Origin: Jaenimonas drosophilae
Taxonomy: Eukaryota > Euglenozoa > Kinetoplastea > Trypanosomatida > Trypanosomatidae
DNA length: 64,000 nucleotides
Reading direction: 5' to 3'
NCBI GenBank assembly: GCA_030849065.1
Contig: JASAON010001600.1
Span: 16,242-80,241, forward strand
The notes beneath the pieces are model-generated. The model saw nothing but the letters and a program-made list of their open reading frames with translations. It was not told the origin of the DNA and searched no databases. Shown here in pieces: positions 47,359 to 57,379 of the stretch (the stretch's first letter is position 1; the number at the start of each line of letters is the position of its first letter). The translations under genes were made by a program, and so were the position numbers.

Positions 47359-50300
47359 GGTGTAGTGATGGGAGGACGAACTTGAGGTGTTCTTCTGGGA
47401 AGTGAAGGGTAATGCGGTGCGTGTGTTTGTGGGTGTTGTTGTGGCTAAGATTGATGAGAAGATGCGCGAGAAAGAGCGGGGAGAAGTGCGACGATGTTGA
47501 TCATGAGTATTCGGTGTGGTGGTGTTTGTACATGCGCCATCCCACACAGTGTTGGGCGTGAAAAATAGAGCAACTTGCTGAGGTGCTACGGGGGTGAGAG
47601 AAAGAACAACGGGCTGGGAGGCCAGTCCTTCACAATCTCAGAAAGAAAAAAGAAGAGCTGGCAGGTGCAGGAATACAACATTGCTCCCTGCACCAGCGAA
47701 CTCTTGCTGCCCATCATCTCGGGTCGGGCCGCTGCGCTAATAGGGTGAGGGTGAGGGGAAGGAAGGTTGACCAGGACGATGAAGAAGGGCGGAGAACAAA
47801 CAGATGATTGTTCTCATGGCGCACCAAGCCACAACAGTCTTCGCCAAAGGATTCCTTCCACAACACAGACACACAAATTGAAAACAAGAACAACTGAAAC
47901 AAATGGCGAGAGATTGGTCATCCAGACCTCCGCCTCATCGTGAATGCGGAGGAGGTCTTTTCTCCGTACCAAAGAACATACAAGCAACGCTTAATGGACG
48001 AAAGCTTGATCGAATCGCAGTGTGATGTGTACGCCATTCAATCAGATTCAATACGTGTTGTTCCTACGTGGAGAGGTTCATGTGGGACCAAGTGCAAGAG
48101 AAAATTAATCTTTGCCTTGATCAAATCGAATACGTCGGCAGTTAGATGAAACACACACGCACACACATCCATTATGAAGAGTCTGCTCACCACATACGAA
48201 GTCCAAAATGGTGTGGAAATGACGACCTTTCAACAACTGCATCACGCACACAAACACGCAAAAGAGTCAAACAAAGCTCCGCAAGCATGGGGGTGGCGTA
48301 GCTACTGTGTTTCCCCCAGTACATCCTCCATGATTCGTTCATGTGGAGGAGAGAGATAGGAAGGAGTAGATCGCAAATAGCAAAAAACAAAAAGAAGGTT
48401 GATGACTCGATGGACATACGTTGGAGAAATCAACAACATCGAACAAACGAAGTAAAGCCTGATAGAGAATGGGTGTGTGACGTATAATCAAAACAACAAC
48501 AACTACAGCAAAGAGCGAAGAAGCAATCGCCTCGTGAGGTGGTGGTGATAGTTTGGAAGCGACGGACAACGCGGCAGACAAATAGAGACGGGAGCAACAC
48601 AAGAGATGCTCTCTTCCCTCTTTTGCTACCACTGCCGTGGCAAAACAGAACAGCATCAACAGGGAAAGCAATAAAGAACAACAACAAACGTCCATCAAGA
48701 AAAAAATGGCTTGAAACATCACTTGCAGACCGATATCAACGGTGTGGCGGATCCACACCCCTGTTCGAGACGCTTGACTGAGCACACGGCCAAAGGAAGT
48801 AGGTACAACAGGAGGCTATGACCTCTCTCGTTCTACAGACACAGGGGAGCTGGTGTGCGTGCGTGTGCCTGCGTGCTGTTGCGGCAGCAATAGAACGAAT
48901 CACAAAGAAAAATAGAAGGAAAAAACGTCAAAACTGAGGCCGTGAATCGGCATCAAACATGAAGGCCAACTTATGTATATGTCAATGTCAAGAGGCAGAA
49001 CTTGGCCACATTAGAGGGGCTGCAGTGTGCGTGAGTGTGGAGGTGCAATGGCAACACCCGTCACCTTCATCACCACACAAGTCCTGCGTCCATAGAATGT
49101 GTGCACCGCATCCGCCAAACGCTGTTCACAGGCAATCCCAAAAAGAAGAAAGAACGTGTGTGTGTGTGTGGTAAACATGAACAACAGTGACGTGGATAAG
49201 CCGTAGAGCAAGAGAGAGGGAGATAGGGAGGGGGTGTGGTGGTGGTTTGGAGGGGAGAGGTTGGGTGCTCTCCAGACGGCTCTTCACTCACCATGAACAC
49301 CTCTACCCAGGTCTGCCATCATCTAGGAGAACCATCAGTGAACAACAAAAGAAACAGAACAAACGTCAAAATCATAACGGAACAAACAGTAGAAAGACTG
49401 GCGTGGGTGGGTGAGGGAGGGGGGAAGGGAGGAAAGCGTGTGTTGTTGTTGCCTCTCAGGTTGGATAAAAGGATGTTGGTGACCCAGTGTCGCGTGTATG
49501 GTCATCCAAAATCCATCGCAGGAACGAAATACCAACAGAGTAGGACATGAAGAAGAAGAAAAAACAAAAAAAACAAGAATGAAAATCATAGCGTAGCAGA
49601 GATGACCCAAGTAACAACCCTCACAATACACAACAGAAGGTCCAGGACTGCTACACAGTGGCCATGTCAGCCAGTAGAGGAGCAGGGAGAGCAAGATGGG
49701 CGTGGTGCACACAATAGACAACTCCTCCACCACACTCTACAGCAACAAAGAAACAATCAAGAAAAAAAGAAACATCGTTGACGCCCATGGCGTTAAATTC
49801 CACCCCATACTCTTCAGAGCTGTAGCTAGGAAGGAGGTACACCCCTCCCACCAAAGAGAAGAGAAACGTACACGTGTGGCATGCCATAGGGCGTATTCGT
49901 GCACTCAGCCTCATCAGCGTTGGAAAACAGATCAGTGTGGGAACACAGTGGTCAGGTACCATGGGAGAGTATGCAACGCAGAGCTGCTGAATGGAGGTTG
50001 GGCTCGGGGGAGGGGTGGAGGGGGGGGTGGGGAGAAGGTGCATGTATGTGTGAGGCCATAACCGTGTGTGTGTTGAGGCAACACACGAAAAACACACACA
50101 ACATACGTATCTGCATTGCTCGCGGCAAAACAGCAGAACACACAAAAAGAAGAAGAAAGGAGTATCCGTGGACGAGAAGGTCCACAAGGGTAGGTGGGAC
50201 TAGTGGGCGGCCATGAGCATAGTCAGAATTGCTTGGTGTTGTCTGCGTGACCAGCGCAATCACTTGGACTACGCTCATGATGCATTCCACACGTAATACC

Positions 50301-50403
50301 CACACTTCCCTCAGCAATTCCTCTATCCCCCATGATAGAAGAAGAGCCGCAGCATGTCTTCGCTCGTTCAGCACATGGGGGAAAGCAGAAGACGGATGCC
50401 CAA
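47359..50403. other. Long spacer between FBT-3 and FBT-4; no gene recognised
   Basis: At 3.0 kb this is about twice the usual spacer of the array. I looked for remnants of transporter motifs (for example the reverse complements of SDSF/YTKRWY or LDILSEG codons) and saw none. A minus-strand frame (48339-48785, ATG inside at about 48719) is hydrophobic but unsupported. It contains (GT)n near 49155 and (TTG)n near 49440. It may hold a fast-evolving or non-coding gene that I cannot identify. Confidence 0.5.
47445..47495 (-). promoter_or_regulatory. Predicted trans-splice acceptor for FBT-3
   Basis: CT-rich tract on the minus strand (47495-47455), then AG at 47446-47445, about 86 bases before the chosen ATG. 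It supports the shorter start. Confidence 0.5.
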
Positions 50404-52437
50404 TTACTGTGAGAGCACCTCGTGCGGTGCACGGCCGTCCGCGACCGCTTCTTCCTCGGTAGGCTGGCCGTCGTTGGAGCTGGTGCCCATGACGAGCTTC
50501 TTGATATCCTGCTCCAGACCTTCTTCCTCCACCACAATCTTTCCATCGGCGTCAATTCGGTCGCAAATGCGTGCACCAGGAATAAGAATGAAGACCAGAG
50601 GAATCTGGAAGAGAGGGACAATGAGATGACCCACAATAATGAGCCACGGAAGGTTGCTGAAGTCAAAGGGAATGTCATTGGTGTCCACGGACCAGGCAAA
50701 GTCCATCAACAAGGTACCAATCTCAGCCGCCATGGTTTGACCCAGGTTAGAGAAGCCAGCAAGGAGTGCGTAGACGGTACTCTCCGCACCACGAGGGCAG
50801 AGCTGTGCCAGCAGGACAATCATGGGCATCCAGTTAAGCATGTAGGCCACCTGATACACAACCGCATCACCCCAAATGTAGGTGAGATGGTCAGGAATAC
50901 CAACATCCACATTCCAGCGCTTCACCATGATGAGATCAAAGATGGAACCGGCCACCATCATAATGGCGGTGATGATGAAGGTGAGGCGGTACGTACGCTT
51001 GGCAAAGACGTAGGGGAACATGGAGACGGCAATCACGGCAGCGATGTTGCCAATGGCGGAGCTGGTGGCGTTGTAGAAGAAGTAGCTGAAGTGAGGGCCA
51101 GGAGGGTACTCCTCTTCGGTAGCAACGTAGAAGGTCTGCAGAGGTCCAGTAATCTGCACATACAACATCTGATTGAGGAAGGCGAAAAGACTGGCACGGG
51201 CCACAACGGGGGGAAGTGCCCAGAAGGACATGATACCCACTGTGAGGGACACTCCTAGGCACACGCCAAAGAGAGGCCAGGTGCTGCCGTTGATGGTAGC
51301 GATGACCGTGGCAATGACGCCAACGGTCATGACGATGGAGTAGAGGGTGAGGCGGTAGTTGGTCAGGAGCACATCGCGGTTGAACTCAATCATACCACAC
51401 ATGCAGGATGGAATATGAAGATCATCATCATCCTCCACCGAAGAGGCATCAGCGTTGGGGTGGGCATTGGAGAAGCCAATGACATCATCCTGGCCATCCA
51501 CAGTACCGTCGCACTCCTGCGGGAGGTCGAGGGTCTTGACAGGGGTCTCCAAGGTGGGCTCGTTGCGCTCACGTGCGCGGTTCTTCTCTTCATCGATGCG
51601 GTTGGCTGCACGGTCGGCAAGACGCTCCTCGCGGTTGGTCTTCTCACCAAACCAATTGAAGACAAAGAAGGGAAGGGCGACGATCATACAACCACCAGCA
51701 ATGTAGGTACCAATCTGCTCTTTTCCTCCATCGGACAGAGGACCTTGAATGAAGGCGGCAATGATGCCAGCCACACTGAGAATCCACCACAGGGAGGACA
51801 CCAGCGCAGGACCGGCAGCTGGGTAGCGCCGCATGAGACGGCTGTACATGCCCTCGGAGAGAATGTCCAAGTTGGCTTGACCGTATCCGGCCAAGAAGGC
51901 AAATGCAGCGGCAGTGGAGGAGTTACCATTGTTTCCAGGCAGGCAACCAAAGACAACGCAGCTGGCGGCACCAAGGATACAGGAGAGTACCATGTACCAA
52001 CGCTTGGTGTAGTGAAAGAGGGGGAAGCTGTCAGCAATCAAGGCGGTGAAGGGCTTGATGGACCAGCCCATTGTGGACACGTTGTTGAAGCGCTGGAACT
52101 GCATGGCCGTACACTTGTAGTAGTTGACGAACATGGGCTGAGAGGCGTTCTGCAGGATGTTGTAGGCAAGGCCCTTGCTCATGAACTCCGTGAAGTCCAG
52201 GGAGAAGACAAACTTTGGGCCATAGCACTCCACGGCCTCACCAAAGATGGGGACGTAGCGAATCCAGCCAAAGGCGCCTCCACAGGCCTTAAACATCCTG
52301 TGGCTGTCCGGGTGGACGGGGCGTGGTTCCACGGACTCCTCAGCGGTGTGGGCCGCTTCGGTGCGGTGGATACTCTGCTGCTCATCATCTGGGATGAGCA
52401 CCGGGAGGGAGATGGTGCTGGTGGCTACGCGGATCAT
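50404..52437 (-). CDS. FBT: Folate/biopterin transporter family protein FBT-4
   Basis: A complete BT1-family carrier of 677 residues. The frame is open to 52638, but the ATG at 52437 gives MIRVATSTISLPVLIPDDE, the same N-terminus as FBT-5 and FBT-6, and AG acceptors lie between the two candidates. Landmarks: EAAHTAEESVEPRPVHPDS, CGGAFGWIRYVPIFGEAVECYGPKF (given in parts: WIRY replaces the WTRY of its sisters), MGWSIKPFTALIADSF, FHYTKRWYMVLS and NLDILSEGMYSRLMRR. The central loop carries ARERNEP and VEDDDDLHIPSCMCGMIEF. The C-terminal tail is acidic with MGTSSNDG. Its mid-section shares a 167-base identical stretch with FBT-6. Pterin or folate uptake at the plasma membrane is inferred from the family. 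Confidence 0.92.
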   Translation of the reverse strand: MIRVATSTISLPVLIPDDEQQSIHRTEAAHTAEESVEPRPVHPDSHRMFKACGGAFGWIRYVPIFGEAVECYGPKFVFSLDFTEFMSKGLAYNILQNASQPMFVNYYKCTAMQFQRFNNVSTMGWSIKPFTALIADSFPLFHYTKRWYMVLSCILGAASCVVFGCLPGNNGNSSTAAAFAFLAGYGQANLDILSEGMYSRLMRRYPAAGPALVSSLWWILSVAGIIAAFIQGPLSDGGKEQIGTYIAGGCMIVALPFFVFNWFGEKTNREERLADRAANRIDEEKNRARERNEPTLETPVKTLDLPQECDGTVDGQDDVIGFSNAHPNADASSVEDDDDLHIPSCMCGMIEFNRDVLLTNYRLTLYSIVMTVGVIATVIATINGSTWPLFGVCLGVSLTVGIMSFWALPPVVARASLFAFLNQMLYVQITGPLQTFYVATEEEYPPGPHFSYFFYNATSSAIGNIAAVIAVSMFPYVFAKRTYRLTFIITAIMMVAGSIFDLIMVKRWNVDVGIPDHLTYIWGDAVVYQVAYMLNWMPMIVLLAQLCPRGAESTVYALLAGFSNLGQTMAAEIGTLLMDFAWSVDTNDIPFDFSNLPWLIIVGHLIVPLFQIPLVFILIPGARICDRIDADGKIVVEEEGLEQDIKKLVMGTSSNDGQPTEEEAVADGRAPHEVLSQ

Positions 52438-52493
52438 CGTTATGCGATGCTCTTGTGGTTTGTAGGAGGTTGGTTGTAGTGTGGCAACAGTGG

Positions 52494-52562
52494 CTTTGTA
52501 CGTAAGGAACGAACGAAACGGGGCTACAACAGTGATAGAGGTGAGTGAAATAGGAGGGAGAC
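52494..52562 (-). promoter_or_regulatory. Predicted trans-splice acceptor for FBT-4
   Basis: A pyrimidine-rich stretch on the minus strand (52562-52530), then AG at 52525-52524 in TGTAGCCCCGTT, shared with FBT-5. A second AG is at 52495-52494. Confidence 0.4.
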
Positions 52563-52824
52563 ATGGATGGATCCTTGTGCTTTCACGTGAGAGGAAACAC
52601 ACAAGATAGTTGGCTGGATGACTGTTGGTATGTGGCAATCACAAGTCAGTGCGTTGTGCAGCGAACCGTGTGGAGGAAGATGTACAGTGGTAATGTGTGT
52701 GTGTGTGGGGGGTATATGGCTTCTGAGAGACTCAGCACTCCAGTCCAGTACTTCATCATGACCACAGTGGTGTTGGTGGGCTACATAATTGCTCACCACC
52801 CCCATCGACACGTCGCCAAGCAGT

Positions 52825-52990
52825 TCCGCGTTACCATGGAGCAGCTATGGGCTTGTCTTGCTTTCATCACAAAGACGTCAATGATGAGTTGCACACACCT
52901 GGTTTACCTCCACAGGAAGATGGGTGAAGTGACGGAGATCCGCACTACCCAGATAACTGTTGCTGCCATGCACTCAGAGATGCAGCACTA
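52825..52990. repeat. Duplicated spacer block A, copy 1
   Basis: Shares GAAGATGGGTGAAG and flanking sequence, including a CTGCCA..CAGAGATG-like stretch, with 56162-56350. It lies in the 5' flank of FBT-4, as its partner lies in that of FBT-5. Confidence 0.6.
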
Positions 52991-53540
52991 TTCATCCAGC
53001 CAAGAGAGACTGCGGAGCAACCCACCTCTTGTTGAGGGTTGAGGTACGATAACACAAACAAAAATAAAAAAAAGTAAGCTGAATGAGCAATGTTGTTGAT
53101 GTTTGTTCGCAAGTCTGCACCACGTCAACATCCCTATTCCTCCGTGGAAAGGGGAGTTGGGGAGGGTGGGAAACACAAACCTCCATGCAGCTTGCTCACA
53201 AGAAGGGCAACAACAGTAACCGCAACAAGAACAATAATACAACAACGCGCACACATACTGAGCGGGGTCGAGCTGGACTATTGGTATGACAATGAGAGGT
53301 GAAGCGGAGGTTACTCTCCATTACTCTTCACTCTCTGCTGACATACCTCAAGCATGTTTTGTCAGAAGGGAGAGACAATCAAAGGAAACATCAACCAGAC
53401 GGGTCACATGAATCGTCATGGTTGAGCACTTCCCGCTCATCACTCAAGCGGTAGAACACGTGGAATTTTGATGGTAAAACAGAAGACGTTCATGTAATTG
53501 ATATGAAACATCTCAGTAGAGCCATCCACCCTTGATGGGG

Positions 53541-53784
53541 AAGTGGCACGTTTATACGCACGCACTATCTCCGTGAGTAGAAGGATCCATCAGGACACAT
53601 GTCTCTCACCAAAAAAAAAAAAACAACAACAACGAAAACTTCAAGAAACGAAAATCACCCCACTTCTGCGTTTAGCACAGAACACGCACATTCCACCCGT
53701 CGCAAAGCAGTGGCCATTCATATAGAACCACCACGCAGCGTTGGGAGGGTGCTGGGAGGACACCATCACCATGGGAAAGGTTGA
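53541..53784. repeat. Duplicated spacer block B, copy 1 (3' flank of FBT-5)
   Basis: Aligns over its whole length with 56913-57144: AAGTGGCAC at one end, CACTTCTGCG..GCAGAACACGCAC-like centre, and GGTGCTGGGAGGACA..ATCACC..GGGA.AGGTTGA at the other. In the transcript it is part of the 3' region. Confidence 0.75.
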
Positions 53785-54039
53785 TAGGAAAAAGAAGAGC
53801 GTTGCGTGGGCTGTGTAAGTAGGGAAGCCGGATGCTCTATTACATACACTTACGCACACAAAACAACATTTGGGTTGCCAGCAGTAGCTAACAACATTGT
53901 CCGAAGACGTACATATATGTACAAACAACAACAAGAATTAAACATTGAGAAATGAACCCACTCGTTGGCGATGATTGACCTAGCCACAGGCTGGGAGTAG
54001 CCATCCTGTGTCTAGCCTCTACGCCAAAGTCATACGCCT

Positions 54040-56040
54040 CTACTCAGAGAGGAAGTCACGCTGCTGCCGTTCGTCCTCAGCTGCTTCCTTCACTGGCTCT
54101 CCGTCATTGGAGCTGGTGCCCAAGACAACCTTCTTCACGTCATGCTCCAGACCTTCGTCATCTTCTACCACTTTGCCATCGGAGTTGATCTTGTCACAAA
54201 TGCGTGCACCAGGAATAAGAAGAAATACAAGAGGGATTTGCAGAAGCGGCAGAATGAGGTGGCCCACAACAATCAGCCACGGAAGGTTGCTGAAGTCGTA
54301 GGGGATGCTACCGGTATTCACGGGCCACGCAAAGTCCATCAACAAGGTACCAATCTCACCCGCCATGGTGTGGCCAAGGTTGAGAAAGCCAGCCAGCAGT
54401 GCGTACACAGTACTCTCGGAGCCACGAGGGCAGAGCTGTGCCAGCAGGATAATAATGGGCATCCAGTTGAGGTTGCAAGCAACCTGGTACACAACGGCGT
54501 CACCCCAAATGTAGATGAGATGGTCAGGAATACCAACATCCACATTCCAGCGCTTCACCATGATGAGGTCAAAGATGGAGCCGATGATCATCATGATGAT
54601 GGTGATGTTAAACGTGAGTCGGTAGGTACGCTTGGCAAAGATGTATGGGAACATGGAGATAGCAATTGCAGCCGCCAAGTTGCCAATGGCGGAGCTGGTG
54701 GTGTTGTAGAAGAAGTAGCTGAAGTGAGGACCTTCAGGGTACTGCTTCTTCGTGGCTACGTAGAAGGTCTGCAAGGGTCCAGTGAGATTGACGTACAACA
54801 TCTGGTTAAGGAACACAAAGAGACTGGCACGAGCCACAACGGGGGGAAGTGCCCAGAAAGATGTAACGCTGAGGACAAGACATACACCCAAGCAAACGCC
54901 AAAGAGAGGCCAGGTGCTGCCGTTGATGGTAGCGATGACTGTGGCAATGACGCCAATGGTCATGACGATGGAGTAGATGGTGATGTGGTAGTTATCCAGG
55001 AGCACATCGCGGTTGAACTCAATCATACCGCACATGCAGGATGGAATATGAAGATCCTCCTCCTCCTCCTCCTCCTCCTCCACGGATGAAGCATCAATGG
55101 TGCGGTGAGCATTGACATCTTCTTCCACCTCACCCGTGAAGTCCTGTGGCAGATCCAGCGTCTTGAAGTTATCAGCGGTGAGCTCGGTTGCCAACTTGGC
55201 GTCCAAGCGGTTGGCTGCACGGTCAGCAAGACGCTCCTCGCGGTTTGTCCGCTCACCAAACCAATTGATGACGTAGAAGGGAAGAGTGATGATCACGCAA
55301 CCTGCCGCAACGTAGGTACCAACCTGCTCCAGCCCAGCATCCGACAACGGACCCTGAATGAAGGCGGCAAAGACCCCTCCCATGCTAAGAATCCACCACA
55401 GAGAGGACAAGAGTACAGGCCCAGCATCGGGGTAGCGACGTATGAGACGGCTGTACATGCCCTCAGAGAGAATGTCCAAGTTCGCTTGACCATATCCGGC
55501 CAAGAAGGCAAATGCAGCGGCAACGGAGCTGTAGTTGTTGTTAGCCGGGAGGCAACCAAAGACAACGCAGCTGACGGCACCAAGGATACAGGAGAGTACC
55601 ATGTACCAACGCTTGGTGTAGCGAAAGAGGGGGAAGCTGTCAGCAATCAAGGCTGTGAAGGGCTTGATGGACCAGCCCATGAAGGCCACGTTGTTGAAAC
55701 GCTGGAACTGCATGGCCGTACACTTGTAGTAGTTGACGAACATGGGCTGCGCGGCATTTAGGAGAATGTTGTAGCCAAGACCCTTGTTGAGGAACTCAGT
55801 AAGGTCCAGAGAAAAGACAAACTTTGGGCCATAACACTCCACAGCCGGACCAAAGATGGGAACATAGCGTGTCCAGGCAAACTTACCACCGCAGGCTTTA
55901 TAGAGGCGATGGCTGTCTGGGTGGACATGGCGTGGTCCCACGTACTCCTCAGCGGTGTGGGCCGCTTTGGTGCGGTGAATGGTACGCTCATCTGGTATGA
56001 GCAGCGGGAGCGAGATGGCGCTCGCAGCGACTGGGATCAT
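54040..56040 (-). CDS. FBT: Folate/biopterin transporter family protein FBT-5
   Basis: A complete BT1-family carrier of 666 residues starting at the ATG at 56040 (MIPVAASAISLPLLIPDE). Landmarks: AAHTAEEYVGPRHVHPDS, CGGKFAWTRYVPIFGPAVE, YGPKFVFSLDLTEFLNKG, MGWSIKPFTALIADSF, FRYTKRWYMVLS and NLDILSEGMYSRLIRR. The central loop contains an eight-glutamate run (VEEEEEEEEDLHIPS) from a (CTC)n tract at about 55056-55080. It shares 179 identical bases with FBT-6 near the 3' end. Several positions differ from both FBT-4 and FBT-6 (LDLTEFLNKG, DNYHITIYS, CNLNWMPIII), the sort of change that could alter specificity. Pterin or folate import is inferred from the family. Confidence 0.92.
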   Translation of the reverse strand: MIPVAASAISLPLLIPDERTIHRTKAAHTAEEYVGPRHVHPDSHRLYKACGGKFAWTRYVPIFGPAVECYGPKFVFSLDLTEFLNKGLGYNILLNAAQPMFVNYYKCTAMQFQRFNNVAFMGWSIKPFTALIADSFPLFRYTKRWYMVLSCILGAVSCVVFGCLPANNNYSSVAAAFAFLAGYGQANLDILSEGMYSRLIRRYPDAGPVLLSSLWWILSMGGVFAAFIQGPLSDAGLEQVGTYVAAGCVIITLPFYVINWFGERTNREERLADRAANRLDAKLATELTADNFKTLDLPQDFTGEVEEDVNAHRTIDASSVEEEEEEEEDLHIPSCMCGMIEFNRDVLLDNYHITIYSIVMTIGVIATVIATINGSTWPLFGVCLGVCLVLSVTSFWALPPVVARASLFVFLNQMLYVNLTGPLQTFYVATKKQYPEGPHFSYFFYNTTSSAIGNLAAAIAISMFPYIFAKRTYRLTFNITIIMMIIGSIFDLIMVKRWNVDVGIPDHLIYIWGDAVVYQVACNLNWMPIIILLAQLCPRGSESTVYALLAGFLNLGHTMAGEIGTLLMDFAWPVNTGSIPYDFSNLPWLIVVGHLILPLLQIPLVFLLIPGARICDKINSDGKVVEDDEGLEHDVKKVVLGTSSNDGEPVKEAAEDERQQRDFLSE

Positions 56041-56131
56041 AGTGAAGCGTTACTCGTTTGTGCGTCTCTTTGTGGTTGATGGGCGGGGCCCAGGTAGTGT
56101 CGAAGCAGTGGCCTTGCACTGAAGAACGGGG

Positions 56132-56166
56132 CTACACAATGAGGAGAAGGGGGGGGGGGAGAAGCA
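56132..56166 (-). promoter_or_regulatory. Predicted trans-splice acceptor for FBT-5
   Basis: A C-rich pyrimidine tract (minus strand, 56166-56142), then AG at 56133-56132 within TGTAGCCCCGTT, the same junction sequence as FBT-4. The leader is about 92 bases. Confidence 0.45.
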
Positions 56167-56350
56167 GTTGTTCACAACAAGAATCTATGGTAGCTTGTGC
56201 ACATGGGGGCCAGTACCGCCTCAGTACATTGGATGAGGTGTTGCTTGTGGCCACGCCAAGTCCAATGGAAGATGGGTGAAGACGTCGCTTGGCAGAGGTC
56301 CACACCCACCCAAATGACCCGTGCTGCCAAGCAATCCCAGATGACGTGCG
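56162..56350. repeat. Duplicated spacer block A, copy 2
   Basis: Partner of 52825-52990, with small insertions. Located in the 5' flank of FBT-5. Confidence 0.6.
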
Positions 56351-56912
56351 TATGGCATACTGACAATGATTCAGCCAATCCAACAATGAGAACACACCCT
56401 CCTATATTCTCATCGAGGATATCCCGCATACGTATTTGAAGCTGATGTAGAACAGCAGATAAAACAAACAAAAAGAGAGATGGGGCGAGAGAACTTGTGT
56501 GTGTGTGTGTGTGTGTTGCCTGAAGAATAATCTCTTCCCTCGATAGCTTCACTGCAATAGGGAAAATGATTTGCTGAGTGAAAGGAGATGATAGACACCT
56601 CGGAAAATGCACAACAAGGCTTCAACATCAGCAAAGAGCAGGGCATCATGGAGCAGCACACACACGAACTTGGTTGGTATCACGATGAGATGATGGGAGA
56701 TTACTCTCCCTACATCTTCAATTTCTGAAAATGGCCAAGTATAAAGTAGAAAAGAGAAAGTACAAGAAGAACAGACGAGCAGCCACCGTTTGGCTCAGAA
56801 GATTCGTCATAATTGTCAAGCACTCCTCAATCGTCGCAGGAGCGGCAGAGTGGGTGGAGGTTGATGGCTAAAAAGAGGGCATGAATGCCGTGAATTTCGT
56901 TCATCTCAAAGG

Positions 56913-57144
56913 AAGTGGCACATTGTACCTGCGCGCACACACCTTCTACGAGCGTTGATGTTCCATCACAACACGCGCAAGAAACTCAAACAAAAAAAAG
57001 AAGAACAGAAAAGCACTCCGCTTCTGCAGTTACCGCAGAGCACGCACAGCCCTCCGTCACACAGCAGTGGGCAACTATACAGTACCACCATGTGTAGCGT
57101 AGGAGTGGTGCTGGGAGGACAACATCACCGTGGGAGAGGTTGAA
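56913..57144. repeat. Duplicated spacer block B, copy 2 (3' flank of FBT-6)
   Basis: Partner of 53541-53784. It is 232 bases against 244, with the length difference mainly in the A-rich part. Confidence 0.75.
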
Positions 57145-57379
57145 CAAAGAAGAGAAAGATGAGTGAACTGAACGAAAAAGTGGCAACACACGAGAAAATG
57201 AACAACAGCAGCTGTGTTACCAGCAGTAGCGAAGAGCAACATGCCACAAAGAAAAACAACAACAGAAGGAAAAAGTATGAGGAATGAACCTCCATCTCGT
57301 GGGAGAGAAATCAATAAGGTACAAGCTGACAGCAGCCAGCCTCACGCTAACCACTCACACGTGTCTATCCAGAGAGTAC

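Larger units (their letters stand above)
52438..54039. other. Spacer between FBT-4 and FBT-5, related to the next spacer
   Basis: 1.6 kb. It aligns in blocks with the spacer 56041-57379, so it belongs to the duplicated unit. It holds (GT)n near 52698 and an A run near 53609-53622. The + strand frame 52563-53042 is not maintained in the sister spacer, so I do not call a gene. Confidence 0.6.
56041..57379. other. Spacer between FBT-5 and FBT-6, related to the previous spacer
   Basis: 1.3 kb, homologous in blocks to 52438-54039. It contains (GT)n at 56496-56516. No gene is supported. Confidence 0.6.

Noticed and set aside
47359..47547. 63-residue N-terminal extension of FBT-3
   Set aside because: Lies across the predicted splice acceptor; Thr/Ser-rich with no counterpart in FBT-2.
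48339..48785. 148-residue hydrophobic minus-strand frame in the long spacer
   Set aside because: Opens with GTG, the first ATG is internal, no splice layout near it, and the hydrophobicity follows U-rich tracts.
48740..48785. TGTTCGAGAC, a tRNA T-loop-like string on the + strand
   Set aside because: No 5-bp T stem, no acceptor stem and no anticodon arm can be drawn around it.
52438..52638. 67-residue N-terminal extension of FBT-4
   Set aside because: Crosses the acceptor region; FBT-5 and FBT-6 have no such extension.
52563..53042. 159-residue + strand frame between FBT-4 and FBT-5
   Set aside because: The homologous sister spacer (56041-56440) does not keep the frame intact beyond a short piece; opposite to the transcription direction.
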